The translations under genes and the position numbers were made by a program. 64,000 bases of DNA from Halopseudomonas pelagia (lineage in GTDB: Bacteria; Pseudomonadota; Gammaproteobacteria; Pseudomonadales; Pseudomonadaceae). Shown piece by piece: positions 16,796 through 24,811 of this stretch; within the stretch, counting starts at the first letter, position 1, and each line of letters starts with the position of its first letter. The stretch is taken from assembly GCF_009497895.1 (NCBI RefSeq), contig NZ_CP033116.1, positions 310,001 through 374,000 of the forward strand. The letters are read 5' to 3'. The notes beneath the pieces are model-generated. The model did not search any database and was not told the origin of the DNA. It worked only from the letters and a program-made list of their open reading frames with translations.

Positions 16796-16811
16796 CTGAT
16801 CATTGAGTCAG
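16796..16811. promoter_or_regulatory. RutR-like operator between convergent genes, second copy
   Basis: CTGATCATTGAGTCAG keeps the outer CTGA..TCAG dyad at the same spacing; its centre is 87 bp from the one at 16709. Confidence 0.42.
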
Positions 16812-16885
16812 CATTTTCTGAATCCAATATTCTGTCCGCACTACAATTGCATCTGACTCAGGTGATCTTTAACCATCCTCAGCAA

Positions 16886-17407
16886 TCACATGAGCTGTTG
16901 AGCGTTGCAATAATTGCGTTGGAAATAGATCAGGCTATCACCGCTTTCACGCTGACGAATGCCGACAATCTCGCAAATAAGGATGTCGTGACTGCCAACC
17001 GATACCCGGTTGCCAATCCGGCAGTCGAAGTTGATCAGAGCATCATTCAGCAAGGGCGCTCCAGTAAACTCGGTACTCCAGTCGGCGGTGGCAAAGCGCT
17101 CCGCCATCGAGGTCTTGCCGCCAAACAGATTCGATAGCGCGTGCTGGTCGGAGGTCAGGGTATTCACGCAGAGGTGCCCGTTGGTGCAGAAGGTATCGTA
17201 TACCGATGCACTGCGGTTAAGGCACACCAGCAGACTTGGCGGCTCGTCCGAGACACTGCATACGGCAGTCGCAGTGAAGCCTGCGCGGCCAGCAGGCCCA
17301 TCGGTAGTGACCACGTTGACTGCCGCAGCGAGGACCGACATGGCATTGCGAAAAGCCTCGCGGCTTACTTCAACCGGGATTGAATCAAGGGTTTTGACGG
17401 CCAACAT
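16886..17407 (-). CDS. rutF: Flavin reductase of the Rut pathway
   Basis: RutF is an NADH:FMN reductase that supplies reduced flavin to the RutA monooxygenase. This 173-residue protein has the flavin_reduct domain, with [39 protein letters not shown] and HLCVNTL. I placed the start at 17407 because the ATG there follows GGAGCC and matches where the family begins; a longer frame reaches 17521 inside rutE. It is the last gene of the leftward rutABCDEF operon, 11 bp after rutE. Confidence 0.92.
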   Translation of the reverse strand: MLAVKTLDSIPVEVSREAFRNAMSVLAAAVNVVTTDGPAGRAGFTATAVCSVSDEPPSLLVCLNRSASVYDTFCTNGHLCVNTLTSDQHALSNLFGGKTSMAERFATADWSTEFTGAPLLNDALINFDCRIGNRVSVGSHDILICEIVGIRQRESGDSLIYFQRNYCNAQQLM

Positions 17408-17418
17408 GGCTGGCTCCT

Positions 17419-18009
17419 TCAGGTAAGAATGCAAGTTTTGGAATAACTCAAACGAGGCAATCGGTCGAACAGCTTGCTGCTGTCGCCATAGCCCAGATTG
17501 ATCAGCATGTTCGAGCGCCAATGGGTGTCACTGAAAAAAGCCAGATCCACTGCCTTGGCGTCAAATCCCGACATCGGGCCGGTATCCAGACCCAGACTGC
17601 GCGCCGCCATGAGCATGTAAGCCGCCTGCATGGAACTGTTGCGAAAAGCGGTTTCATGGCTGATCTCCGGGCTGCCGGTAAACCAGCTGCGGGCATCGGC
17701 ATGCGGGAAGAGTTCAGGCAAGCGGTCATAGAAGCGGCTGTCGTAAGCGACAATGACCGTAACCGGCGCACTCATGGTTTTCTCCAGATTGCCGGAGGAG
17801 AGGCAAGGCTTGAGCAATTCCTTACCCTGCCGCGTGCGCACAAATACGAAACGCGCAGGACTGCAATTCGCAGAAGTTGGACCCATTTTGGTGAGATCGT
17901 ACAGCTGTTCCAGCAAGCGATCCGGCACAGGTAAATCCTGCCAGCCATTGTGGCTGCGGGCGTCGAGAAACAATTGCGCCATGGCGCCTTGGTCGAGTGG
18001 TTGATGCAT
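17419..18009 (-). CDS. rutE: Malonic semialdehyde reductase of the Rut pathway (nitroreductase family)
   Basis: RutE reduces malonic semialdehyde to 3-hydroxypropionate at the end of uracil degradation. The 196-residue protein has the nitroreductase-fold blocks [28 protein letters not shown] and [11 protein letters not shown] near the C-terminus. The start at 18009 follows GAGGGGGCC and is 11 bp past the rutD stop; an upstream in-frame ATG at 18069 would overlap rutD heavily. A YdfG-like enzyme at 28386 could do the same step. Confidence 0.92.
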   Translation of the reverse strand: MHQPLDQGAMAQLFLDARSHNGWQDLPVPDRLLEQLYDLTKMGPTSANCSPARFVFVRTRQGKELLKPCLSSGNLEKTMSAPVTVIVAYDSRFYDRLPELFPHADARSWFTGSPEISHETAFRNSSMQAAYMLMAARSLGLDTGPMSGFDAKAVDLAFFSDTHWRSNMLINLGYGDSSKLFDRLPRLSYSKTCILT

Positions 18010-18020
18010 AGGGCCCCCTC

Positions 18021-18848
18021 TCAGGCTTTCGCCTGAGCAGTTTGCGTAACGTCGGCGATAAAATCGCACACCGTCTGGTTAATGATCTCGGCACAGGTCA
18101 CGCTAGAGGCGTGCCCCCCATAATCGAAGGTTTTCAGTCGGGCATCTGGCAGCAGTTGCTTCAGCTCCTCGGAACACGTCCAGGGCACCAGCATGTCATC
18201 GCGGTTGGCAATCAGCAGGGTCGGTTGTGCTATACCGCGTAGCGCCTCGCCAGGGTCGAACGTCAGTAGCGCATTGATGCGCCGCAGCAGGTTTTCGACT
18301 GGCGGAAAACCTGCCACATGCTTGAGGTCTTCTGCCTGCAGTTGCTGTATGTGGTCGGCAATCCAGGTCGGCGGATAGAGAAACAGCGCCTGGGCCTCCA
18401 CATAGGCGGCTGGACCGGCACCGGCCAGCAGTTGCTTGCGCACCGAAAAGCAACGAGCGGTGTGCGGGCTGGCACTGGCCCAGGCATTCATCAGCGTCAG
18501 GCTGCGCAGCCCCGGAGCGCGGCGCATGGCCATAGCCAGACCCACCAGCCCACCCAGGGCATGGCCGACAAAGTGATAATCATCGACGCCATGCTCCGCC
18601 AGTAGCTCACAGAGTTCGTCGGCCATGCAATCGATGCCATAGCCTTCAGGCAATGTCGCTGGACTTCTGCCGGTACCCGACTGGTCATACAGCACCAGCC
18701 GATAGTGGTCGCCCAGCGTCGCCAACTGCGGGCTCCAGAAATGCGCGGCACCACCCAACCCCGAGCTGAAAACCAGCGTTGGCGCAGTCGCATCCTGCCT
18801 GCCATGAAATTCAATGTGAATGGGCGTGCTCACCCCATCAACCAACAT
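18021..18848 (-). CDS. rutD: Aminoacrylate hydrolase of the Rut pathway
   Basis: RutD speeds hydrolysis of aminoacrylate or its carbamate to malonic semialdehyde and ammonia. The 275-residue alpha/beta hydrolase fold is complete ([25 protein letters not shown]). The elbow is [10 protein letters not shown], with alanine where most family members have the nucleophilic serine; this is as I recall normal for RutD. The late histidine is in YGGHASSVT. The start at 18848 or 18854 overlaps the rutC end. Confidence 0.92.
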   Translation of the reverse strand: MLVDGVSTPIHIEFHGRQDATAPTLVFSSGLGGAAHFWSPQLATLGDHYRLVLYDQSGTGRSPATLPEGYGIDCMADELCELLAEHGVDDYHFVGHALGGLVGLAMAMRRAPGLRSLTLMNAWASASPHTARCFSVRKQLLAGAGPAAYVEAQALFLYPPTWIADHIQQLQAEDLKHVAGFPPVENLLRRINALLTFDPGEALRGIAQPTLLIANRDDMLVPWTCSEELKQLLPDARLKTFDYGGHASSVTCAEIINQTVCDFIADVTQTAQAKA

Positions 18849-19221
18849 GCGCAATGCTGGCGATTTCGATCAGCGCGTCCGGCTTTACCAGACCGCACTG
18901 AATGCAGTAGCGGGCAGGCTTCTCACCCGGAAAATACTCGGCATACACGGTGTTGATGGCGGCGTAATCGCTCCAATCGCGCAGCATGATCATGTTGAAA
19001 GTGACGTCGTCCATACTGCCGCCTGCCTCTTCAACCACACCCTTGATCGTCTCCAGTACGTGGCGAGTTTGGGCGCTAGCATCACCGACATGAACGACGT
19101 TGTTGTCCTTGTCGAATGGCAAAGTACCGGATACGTAAACAATCCCGTCAGCCATGGAGCCAGGAACGTAGGGGGCAAGGGGCTTGCCGGTGCCGGCGGG
19201 AAGAATGGTCTTTTTGCTCAT
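18838..19221 (-). CDS. rutC: Aminoacrylate deaminase/peracid reductase of the Rut pathway (Rid family)
   Basis: RutC is a small trimeric Rid (YjgF) protein acting on 3-aminoacrylate from uracil ring opening. At 127 residues it has the Rid signatures [30 protein letters not shown] and [20 protein letters not shown] (split across the C-terminal third). The start overlaps the rutB stop by 4 bp (ATGA), and its own end overlaps rutD, a tightly coupled arrangement. Confidence 0.94.
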   Translation of the reverse strand: MSKKTILPAGTGKPLAPYVPGSMADGIVYVSGTLPFDKDNNVVHVGDASAQTRHVLETIKGVVEEAGGSMDDVTFNMIMLRDWSDYAAINTVYAEYFPGEKPARYCIQCGLVKPDALIEIASIAHVG

Positions 19222-19976
19222 GAGTTTGCTCCTTGGGTCTTGGTCGCGGCGGCCAGGGTGGTGCAGAAGTCATCTACGCTACTGACCCAGCCGAAAAAGG
19301 TTTCAATGTTGTAAAGCGAGGCTTGCTGCACATACTCCGGCCCGGCTTGGTGGGTCGCATCAGCCAGCACCACGCCAAAGTATTCGAGGAAAAATCCGTC
19401 GCGCAGGGTGGATTCAACACAGACGTTGGTGGCAATGCCGGTAAACACCAGATTACGGATGCCGCGGCTGCGCAACAGGCTGTCAAAGGCGGTGTTGAAG
19501 AACCCGCTGTAACGCGGTTTAGGCACTACCAGGTCGCCGGCCTGCGGCTTGAGCTCATCGACCAGAGCGTAATCCCAGGTGCCCTTGGCCAGCAGTGTGC
19601 CCATTAACTCGGGGTTCTTGCGCATGGTCTTGAGCGCATTGGACTTGTGCCAATTGGGTGAACCGGGGCCGCCCGCTTCGGCGTACTCCGGATCCCAGCC
19701 GTTCTGGAAAAAGATCACTTGCACACCCGCCGCGCGAGCCGCCTTGATGGCTTTGGCGATGGATTCGATCACCGGGCCGGTACTGGAAATATCGAAGCCC
19801 GCCAGGTCGAGATACCCGCCCTTGGTCGAATAGGCGTTCTGCATGTCGACCACGATCAGCGCAGTATCCTTGACGTTGATCGCTAGCGACTCCGGGCGCG
19901 CCGGCAGAACCAAACCGTAATCATCCTGCCGGTCGGGTGCGTAGCCTACAACTGCGGTAGCGAGGCTGTTCATCAC
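19218..19976 (-). CDS. rutB: Ureidoacrylate amidohydrolase of the Rut pathway (isochorismatase fold)
   Basis: RutB hydrolyses ureidoacrylate released by RutA to aminoacrylate, carbon dioxide and ammonia. The 252-residue cysteine hydrolase has the catalytic aspartate in [20 protein letters not shown], a lysine-containing PKPRYSGFF block and the nucleophilic cysteine in [17 protein letters not shown]. The start overlaps the rutA stop by 4 bp. Family and context agree fully. Confidence 0.95.
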   Translation of the reverse strand: MMNSLATAVVGYAPDRQDDYGLVLPARPESLAINVKDTALIVVDMQNAYSTKGGYLDLAGFDISSTGPVIESIAKAIKAARAAGVQVIFFQNGWDPEYAEAGGPGSPNWHKSNALKTMRKNPELMGTLLAKGTWDYALVDELKPQAGDLVVPKPRYSGFFNTAFDSLLRSRGIRNLVFTGIATNVCVESTLRDGFFLEYFGVVLADATHQAGPEYVQQASLYNIETFFGWVSSVDDFCTTLAAATKTQGANS

Positions 19977-21061
19977 GCACTCTCCAGCATGTCTACCACG
20001 TGTTTGCGGCTCTTCATCAAGGGTTGGATTTTCTGACCAAAGTCTTCGATCCCTTGCACAAAGTCGTCAAACGTCAGCATCACACCACTGGTGGCCGGCA
20101 CTTCAGCGATTTCGTCGAGCATGCTGGCGACCGACTCGTAGGAGCCGACCAGAGTGCCCATATTGATATTGACCGCAGACGTAGGATCAGCCATCTGACG
20201 AATGTTGGTGTCGCCCTTGGACTTGGTATCGGCTGCGCCTTGCTGGCCCAGCCAGGCAACGGCCTCTTCGTCCACGCCGTCTTTATAGGATTCCCAACGG
20301 GCCCGCGCAGCCTCATCGGTGTCATCGGCAATGATCATGAAAAGCGCCACCGAGGACACATCACGGCCGCTATCGGCGGTGGCTTTTTCCAGACGCTCCA
20401 CGGTTGGCGCGAAGGCTTTCGGGGTATTCACACCCTTGCCGAAGCAGAAGTTGTAATCGGCAAATTTAGCGGTAAAGGCCATGCCCGCTTCACTCTGCCC
20501 GGCGCAGATGATCTTCATGTCTGCCTGCGGTTTGGGGCTTACGCGGCAATCCTCCATCTGGAAGTGCTCGCCCTTGAAATCACTGGTGCCGGTGTTCCAC
20601 AGGTCGCGCAACACGGTGGCGTATTCGCTGAGGTAGTCGTAACGGTTGGCGAAGAATTCGTCGCCCGGCCAGAGTCCCATCTGCGAGTACTCCGGCTTCT
20701 GCCAGCCGGTGACCAGGTTGACGCCAAAGCGACCATGGGAAATGGAGTCTATGGTCGACGCCATGCGCGCGACGATGGCCGGCGGGATGGTCAACGTGGC
20801 GGCAGTAGCGAACAACTGAATACGCTCGGTAACGGCAGCCAGGCCAGCCATGAGCGTGAAGGACTCAAGATTGTGCTCCCAGAATTCCGTCTCACCGCCG
20901 AAGCCTCGCAACTTGATCATCGACAGGGCGAATTCGAAACCATAATGCTCGGCCCGCTGGACGATGGTCTTGTTCAGATCGAAAGTCGGCATGTACTGCG
21001 GCGCGTTCTTGGAGATCAGCCAGCCGTTGTTGCCTATGGGAATAAAGATACCTACGTTCAT
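19973..21061 (-). CDS. rutA: Pyrimidine monooxygenase (uracil ring-opening, flavin-dependent)
   Basis: RutA is the luciferase-like FMN monooxygenase that opens the uracil (and thymine) ring between N3 and C4. The 362-residue protein starts [17 protein letters not shown] and has the family blocks [19 protein letters not shown] and [26 protein letters not shown] ribosome site precedes the ATG at 21061. It opens the rutABCDEF operon. Upstream is a sigma-54 element at 21126 with a RutR-like operator and NtrC-like site beyond it, implying nitrogen control. Confidence 0.95.
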   Translation of the reverse strand: MNVGIFIPIGNNGWLISKNAPQYMPTFDLNKTIVQRAEHYGFEFALSMIKLRGFGGETEFWEHNLESFTLMAGLAAVTERIQLFATAATLTIPPAIVARMASTIDSISHGRFGVNLVTGWQKPEYSQMGLWPGDEFFANRYDYLSEYATVLRDLWNTGTSDFKGEHFQMEDCRVSPKPQADMKIICAGQSEAGMAFTAKFADYNFCFGKGVNTPKAFAPTVERLEKATADSGRDVSSVALFMIIADDTDEAARARWESYKDGVDEEAVAWLGQQGAADTKSKGDTNIRQMADPTSAVNINMGTLVGSYESVASMLDEIAEVPATSGVMLTFDDFVQGIEDFGQKIQPLMKSRKHVVDMLESA

Positions 21062-21125
21062 TGCCTTGCCCTCATAGTCGGAAAAGATCGGCGGCGTCGA
21101 CCTGGCCGCCCGCTACAGGAGCAAA

Positions 21126-21141
21126 AGCACAAAGCAGGCCA
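21126..21141 (-). promoter_or_regulatory. Candidate sigma-54 promoter of the rut operon
   Basis: On the minus strand TGGCCT-GCTTT-GTGCT has the GG and GC pairs at exact -24/-12 spacing, about 65 bp before the rutA start. The operator at 21195 is centred about 87 bp upstream of the predicted start. Confidence 0.55.
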
Positions 21142-21194
21142 TGTTTTCTTTATTGTTTTTAATCAATGACTTGCTATATTTTTATGCTTTAGAT

Positions 21195-21210
21195 CAGACC
21201 AAATAGTCCG
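21195..21210. promoter_or_regulatory. RutR-like operator between rutA and rutR
   Basis: CAGACCAAATAGTCCG keeps GACCA-N2-TAGTC of the RutR dyad. It lies between the divergent rutA and rutR genes, 7 bp from an NtrC-like site. Confidence 0.6.
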
Positions 21211-21217
21211 AATTAGA

Positions 21218-21232
21218 GCACTTGGTTTGTGC
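21218..21232. promoter_or_regulatory. NtrC-like binding site
   Basis: GCAC-TTGGTTT-GTGC matches the GCAC-N7-GTGC NtrC enhancer dyad exactly. It is upstream of both rutA and rutR and sits 7 bp from the RutR-like operator. Confidence 0.6.
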
Positions 21233-21293
21233 ACGCTGGTCCGAATCAGGGCATATTTCAATTATTGAGTTGCAGGGCAGGTCAGGGGGTAGA

Positions 21294-22022
21294 ATGCGCA
21301 CACCAAGGAATGAGGCCGACAACCCAGTGAGCAAACAGATACAGCGTCCCGGCGTACCCGCCAAGAAGCCCAAGGCCCTCAGCCGGGTGCCCAGCGAAGC
21401 GACGTTGAAACGGCGCCAGCGGCAGATGGAAACCAAACGCAGCGCGATCATGGAAGCCGCCCTGGATATTTTCTCGCGTTATGGTTTGCATGGCACAAGC
21501 CTGGATCAGGTCGCCAGCCAGGCGGATGTATCCAAAACCAACCTGCTCTATTACTTCACCTCCAAAGAGGAGCTGTACATCAATGTACTGCGACAGTTAA
21601 TGGAGGTGTGGCTGCGACCTCTCCAGGCGTTCAGCGTCGAGCAGGATCCGGTCGAAGCCATCGGCGACTATCTCCAGGTCAAACTGGAGTTATCGCGCGA
21701 CCACCCAGCCGAGTCGCGGCTGTTCTGTCTCGAAGTCATCCAGGGCGCCCCATTGCTGCTCAATGAGTTGCGCTCATCGCTGCGCGACATCGTTGAGTCC
21801 AAGGTATCGGTGATCAATGCCTGGGTCGCGGAAGGCAAGCTGGCTCCCATTGAGCCGCACCACCTGATCTTTTCGCTCTGGGCTACCACCCAGCATTATG
21901 CTGATTTCCGTGTGCAGGTAGAGGCGGTATCCGGGCGCACGCTGGATGATCCGGAATTCTTCGCCGAAACCCTGGCCAATCTCAAGCTATTGGTATTGCA
22001 GGGTATCTGTCCGCGCTCCTGA
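21294..22022 (+). CDS. rutR: TetR-family regulator RutR (paralogue 2)
   Basis: This 242-residue TetR protein is divergent from rutA, the usual rutR position. The helix-turn-helix is in GLHGTSLDQVASQADVSKT and NLLYYFTSKEELY. The C-terminal ligand domain has HPAESRLFCLEVIQGAPLLL and WATTQHYADFRVQVEA, as in RutR, whose ligands are uracil and thymine. The start at 21294 follows AGGGGG; an earlier in-frame ATG lies at 21222. Compared with the paralogue at 7251 it has a longer basic N-terminal tail. Confidence 0.88.
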   Translation: MRTPRNEADNPVSKQIQRPGVPAKKPKALSRVPSEATLKRRQRQMETKRSAIMEAALDIFSRYGLHGTSLDQVASQADVSKTNLLYYFTSKEELYINVLRQLMEVWLRPLQAFSVEQDPVEAIGDYLQVKLELSRDHPAESRLFCLEVIQGAPLLLNELRSSLRDIVESKVSVINAWVAEGKLAPIEPHHLIFSLWATTQHYADFRVQVEAVSGRTLDDPEFFAETLANLKLLVLQGICPRS

Positions 22023-22058
22023 CAGCGGCTCCGAGTACGCCCTGTTTTTGGGCCGCAC

Positions 22059-22073
22059 GCACAAACCAGGTGC
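22059..22073. promoter_or_regulatory. NtrC-like binding site
   Basis: GCAC-AAACCAG-GTGC is an exact GCAC-N7-GTGC dyad about 110 bp upstream of the predicted sigma-54 start and 7 bp from the adjacent operator. Confidence 0.6.
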
Positions 22074-22080
22074 TCTGAAT

Positions 22081-22096
22081 CAGACCATTTGATCAA
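22081..22096. promoter_or_regulatory. RutR-like operator
   Basis: CAGACCATTTGATCAA matches the RutR dyad at 11 of 14 positions, including GACCA and the closing TCAA. Confidence 0.65.
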
Positions 22097-22149
22097 ATTT
22101 AAGCGATCGCAAATCCTCAACCCGCTGTAATTCAATAAAAAAGTGTTAT

Positions 22150-22165
22150 TGGCATAGTTGCTGCA
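22150..22165 (+). promoter_or_regulatory. Sigma-54 promoter of oxygenase 4 operon
   Basis: TGGCAT-AGTTG-CTGCA keeps GG and GC at exact spacing; the -12 box is CTGC rather than TTGC. Confidence 0.5.
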
Positions 22166-22276
22166 ATTGTTTTCTCCGTTCGAGAAGGCGTGGGCGATCA
22201 CAAGTCGCCCACTCATTCTTCAATCAAGGTGAGCCGCTGAGTCGACTCCCAGGATTCAGTCGGAGGATACAATCGT

Positions 22277-23284
22277 ATGACGCTTCAATATGTTCCCATC
22301 ATCGATCTTGGTCCCTATTTCGGCGGCACCGCCGAGGGCAAGGCCGCTGTGGCCAAGGCAGTCAACCAGGCATGCCGCGATATCGGCTTCCTGGTCATCA
22401 CTCAACATCAGATCCCGGCCGAGCTGGTCGAGCGCGTCAGCCAGCTGACCAGCCAGTTTTTTGATCTGCCGATGGAAGAAAAGCGCAAGGCCAACAGGCC
22501 GCGCCCGGACATGGTGCGCGGTTACAGCGCCGTCGCGGAGGAAAGCCTTTCCTATTCCATGGAAGAGGCCGCGCCGGGTGATCTGAAGGAATCCTTTTCC
22601 ATCGGCCCGCATGACGTGCCTGATGAAGACTACTATAGCGAAGCCATGGCCGGGCCGCATTTCGCCCCCAATGTATGGCCCACGGCACTGCCCGGCTTCG
22701 AGGCGGCCTACGCCGAGTATTTCGACGCCATGGGCGATCTGTCACGCAGCCTGATGCGCATCTTTGCGCTGGCGCTGGATCTGCCCGAGCAGTTCTTTGA
22801 CGACAAGATCGACAAGCACATCAGCATGTTCCGCAGCCTGCGTTACCCACACCTCAAGGACGGCATTGAAGACGGCCAGCTGCGCGCTGGCGCGCACACC
22901 GATTACGGCAGTCTGACCATCGTCAAACCCGACGGAGCGCTGGGCGGCTTGCAGGTACGCAACCGTAGCGGAGAGTGGGTCGACGTGCCCTACGTCGAAG
23001 ACGGTTTCGTGGTCAACATCGGCGATCTAATGATGCAGTGGACCAACGACCAGTGGATCTCGACACTGCACCGCGTGATCAATCCACCGGAAGATATTGC
23101 CGGCGACCATCAGCGCCAATCACTGGTGTTCTTTCACCAGCCCAATTACGACGTCATGGTCGAGTGCTTGCCAAGTTGCCTGGGAGACGACCAGACACCA
23201 CGTTATGCACCAGTCACGTCGGGCGATCATCTGAAATCGAAGTTCGTCCGCCAGACCACCTTCGGCGGCAGCAAGGTGGCATGA
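22277..23284 (+). CDS. Fe(II)/2-oxoglutarate oxygenase, isopenicillin N synthase type (copy 4)
   Basis: This 335-residue oxygenase has the triad H207-x-D209 (AHTDYGS) and H265 (STLHRV). R280-Q-S282 stands where the other three copies have R-Y-S. The N-terminal domain (VPIIDLGPY, DIGFLVITQHQI) is intact. It starts an operon with a VOC-family gene (1-bp gap) and a full BMP-type nucleoside importer, so a nucleoside or nucleobase substrate is the best guess. A GGAGGA ribosome site precedes the ATG. Confidence 0.88.
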   Translation: MTLQYVPIIDLGPYFGGTAEGKAAVAKAVNQACRDIGFLVITQHQIPAELVERVSQLTSQFFDLPMEEKRKANRPRPDMVRGYSAVAEESLSYSMEEAAPGDLKESFSIGPHDVPDEDYYSEAMAGPHFAPNVWPTALPGFEAAYAEYFDAMGDLSRSLMRIFALALDLPEQFFDDKIDKHISMFRSLRYPHLKDGIEDGQLRAGAHTDYGSLTIVKPDGALGGLQVRNRSGEWVDVPYVEDGFVVNIGDLMMQWTNDQWISTLHRVINPPEDIAGDHQRQSLVFFHQPNYDVMVECLPSCLGDDQTPRYAPVTSGDHLKSKFVRQTTFGGSKVA

Positions 23285-23285
23285 G

Positions 23286-23672
23286 ATGAGCAAACTTTCC
23301 TACGTAAACATTTTCGCCGCGGACATCGAAGCCTTGAGCGGATTCTACCAGCGGGTATTCGGCTTCCCGGAAGTGGAAGCCATTCGCTCGCCAATTTTTC
23401 GCGGTCTGGATGCGGGTACCTGTTGCATCGGCTTTAACGCGCCGGATGCCTATGAACTGCTGTATCTTTCAGAGCATGCAGAGACCAGCGGCTGCAAGTT
23501 TCTACTGAATATTGATGTAGACAGCCCGCAGGAGGTCGACCGCATGGTGCCAATTGCCTGTGAGGCTGGCGCGAGCCTGATCAAGGCGCCCTATACCACT
23601 TACTACAACTGGTATCAGGCGGTTCTGCTGGATCCGGAAGGCAACGTGTTTCGGATCAATCACATGCTTTAA
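23286..23672 (+). CDS. VOC-superfamily (glyoxalase/dioxygenase-like) protein
   Basis: This 128-residue single-module VOC protein has the fold's paired halves, seen in YVNIFAADIEALSGFYQRVF and the C-terminal YQAVLLDPEGNVFRINHML. A histidine or glutamate metal site is possible (H and E in the C-terminal strand), but a function cannot be assigned. Its gene begins 1 bp after the oxygenase stop and precedes a BMP binding protein, so it is probably an accessory or downstream enzyme for the oxygenase product. Confidence 0.75.
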   Translation: MSKLSYVNIFAADIEALSGFYQRVFGFPEVEAIRSPIFRGLDAGTCCIGFNAPDAYELLYLSEHAETSGCKFLLNIDVDSPQEVDRMVPIACEAGASLIKAPYTTYYNWYQAVLLDPEGNVFRINHML

Positions 23673-23716
23673 CCATCGCTATTCCCCTACGACCTACCGC
23701 AAGAAGGATTTTGGCA

Positions 23717-24811
23717 ATGAAGAAACTGCTCACCGGCACCTTGTGTGCCATGGCCGCGTGCGGCCTGATGGCCTCAGCATCTGCGCAAGAAGACGCGGGT
23801 TTCACGCTCAAGGACCCGGCAAAAATCGCCATGCTCTACATCAGTCCGCGCAATGATGGCGGCTGGACTCAGGCTTTTGATGAAGCGCGTATTCGTCTGG
23901 AATCCGAACTGGACCAGAAAATCCAGTATGTGGAGAGCGTACCGGAAACCGCTTCGGCTATTCGTCCCACGGTCGAGCGGCTGATTCAGCGCGGAGCCAA
24001 CATCATTATCGGCACCGCCTTTGGCTATTCCGACACCTTCAAGGAACTGGCCGACAAGTACCCCGACGTCGCGTTCATGAACGGATCGGGCACCACCAAT
24101 TCCGACAATCTTCAGTCCTTCTACGGTCGCACCTACGAAAGCCAGTATCTGTGCGGCATGGCAGCCGGTGCGGCCTCCAAAACCGGCAAGTTGGGTTTTG
24201 TCGCGGCCAACCCCTTCGGCCAGGTCAACTGGACCGTCAACGCCTTCGCCATGGGCGCCCAGGAAATCAATCCGGACGCCACCGTCACCGTGATCTACAC
24301 CGGCGCCTGGAATGATCCGATGAAAGAGCGCGCCGCCGCTACTGCATTGATTGACCAGGGCGCTGACGTCATCGGCCAGCACGTTGACAGCCCCACACCG
24401 CAGATTGTTGCGCAGGAGCGCGGCGTGTATGGCACAGGGCACCACCGCGACATGAGCGAGTTCGCCTCCGAAGCCAGCGTGTGTTCCTCGGTCTGGGTCT
24501 GGGATCGCTTTCTCGCCGACGAACTGAAGCGCGTAATGGCTGGCAACTGGAAGCCCGCTGAGAACGGCGCGCTGCTGTCCATGGAGCAGGGCGGCACTGA
24601 TGTAGCCTGCTGTGGCGACGCCGTAAGCGAAGAGGATGAAAGCAAGATCATGGCCGCCCGCGAGGAATTGCTCAAAGGAGAGAAGCTGATATACGCCGGC
24701 CCGCTCTCTGACCGCAACGGCGAAGAAAAAGCCGCGGCCGGAGAGACTCTCTCTGACGCCGATCTGTGGTCAATGGACTGGTTCATCAAGGGAGTGATTA
24801 CCCAGCAATGA
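23717..24811 (+). CDS. BMP-family nucleoside-binding protein (ABC importer)
   Basis: This 364-residue periplasmic binding protein (Bmp/PnrA/Med family) captures nucleosides or purines for the ABC system that follows. It has a 24-residue signal peptide ending ASA-QEDAG. Conserved blocks are MLYISPRNDGGWTQAFDEA, GTAFGYSDTFKELADKYPDV and VGHVDSP-like QHVDSPTPQIVAQE. The ATG at 23717 follows AAGAAGGA; a TTG lies two codons upstream. The stop overlaps the ATPase start by 4 bp. It may also serve the membrane components at 2865-6424, which lack a binding protein. Confidence 0.88.
   Translation: MKKLLTGTLCAMAACGLMASASAQEDAGFTLKDPAKIAMLYISPRNDGGWTQAFDEARIRLESELDQKIQYVESVPETASAIRPTVERLIQRGANIIIGTAFGYSDTFKELADKYPDVAFMNGSGTTNSDNLQSFYGRTYESQYLCGMAAGAASKTGKLGFVAANPFGQVNWTVNAFAMGAQEINPDATVTVIYTGAWNDPMKERAAATALIDQGADVIGQHVDSPTPQIVAQERGVYGTGHHRDMSEFASEASVCSSVWVWDRFLADELKRVMAGNWKPAENGALLSMEQGGTDVACCGDAVSEEDESKIMAAREELLKGEKLIYAGPLSDRNGEEKAAAGETLSDADLWSMDWFIKGVITQQ

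Larger units (their letters stand above)
16610..16885. other. Gene-free region between convergent genes with two operator-like dyads
   Basis: The 276 bp between the flavodoxin stop and the rutF stop hold two RutR-like palindromes (16709-16724 and 16796-16811) but no convincing promoter or gene. On the minus strand a 26-codon frame starts at 16701, directly beyond the first dyad, with no ribosome site. A TGGCAC box on the minus strand at 16760-16765 lacks a matching -12 element. Confidence 0.5.
22023..22276. promoter_or_regulatory. Control region of oxygenase 4 operon
   Basis: This 254-bp gap contains, in order, an NtrC-like dyad (22059-22073), a RutR-like operator (22081-22096) and a sigma-54 element (22150-22165). 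The order and the 7-bp NtrC-to-operator gap mirror the rutA side of the rutA/rutR region. The predicted leader is about 100 nt. Confidence 0.55.

Noticed and set aside
20000..21169. 389-codon plus-strand frame opposite rutA
   Set aside because: RutA signatures are on the minus strand; this frame has no recognisable domain.
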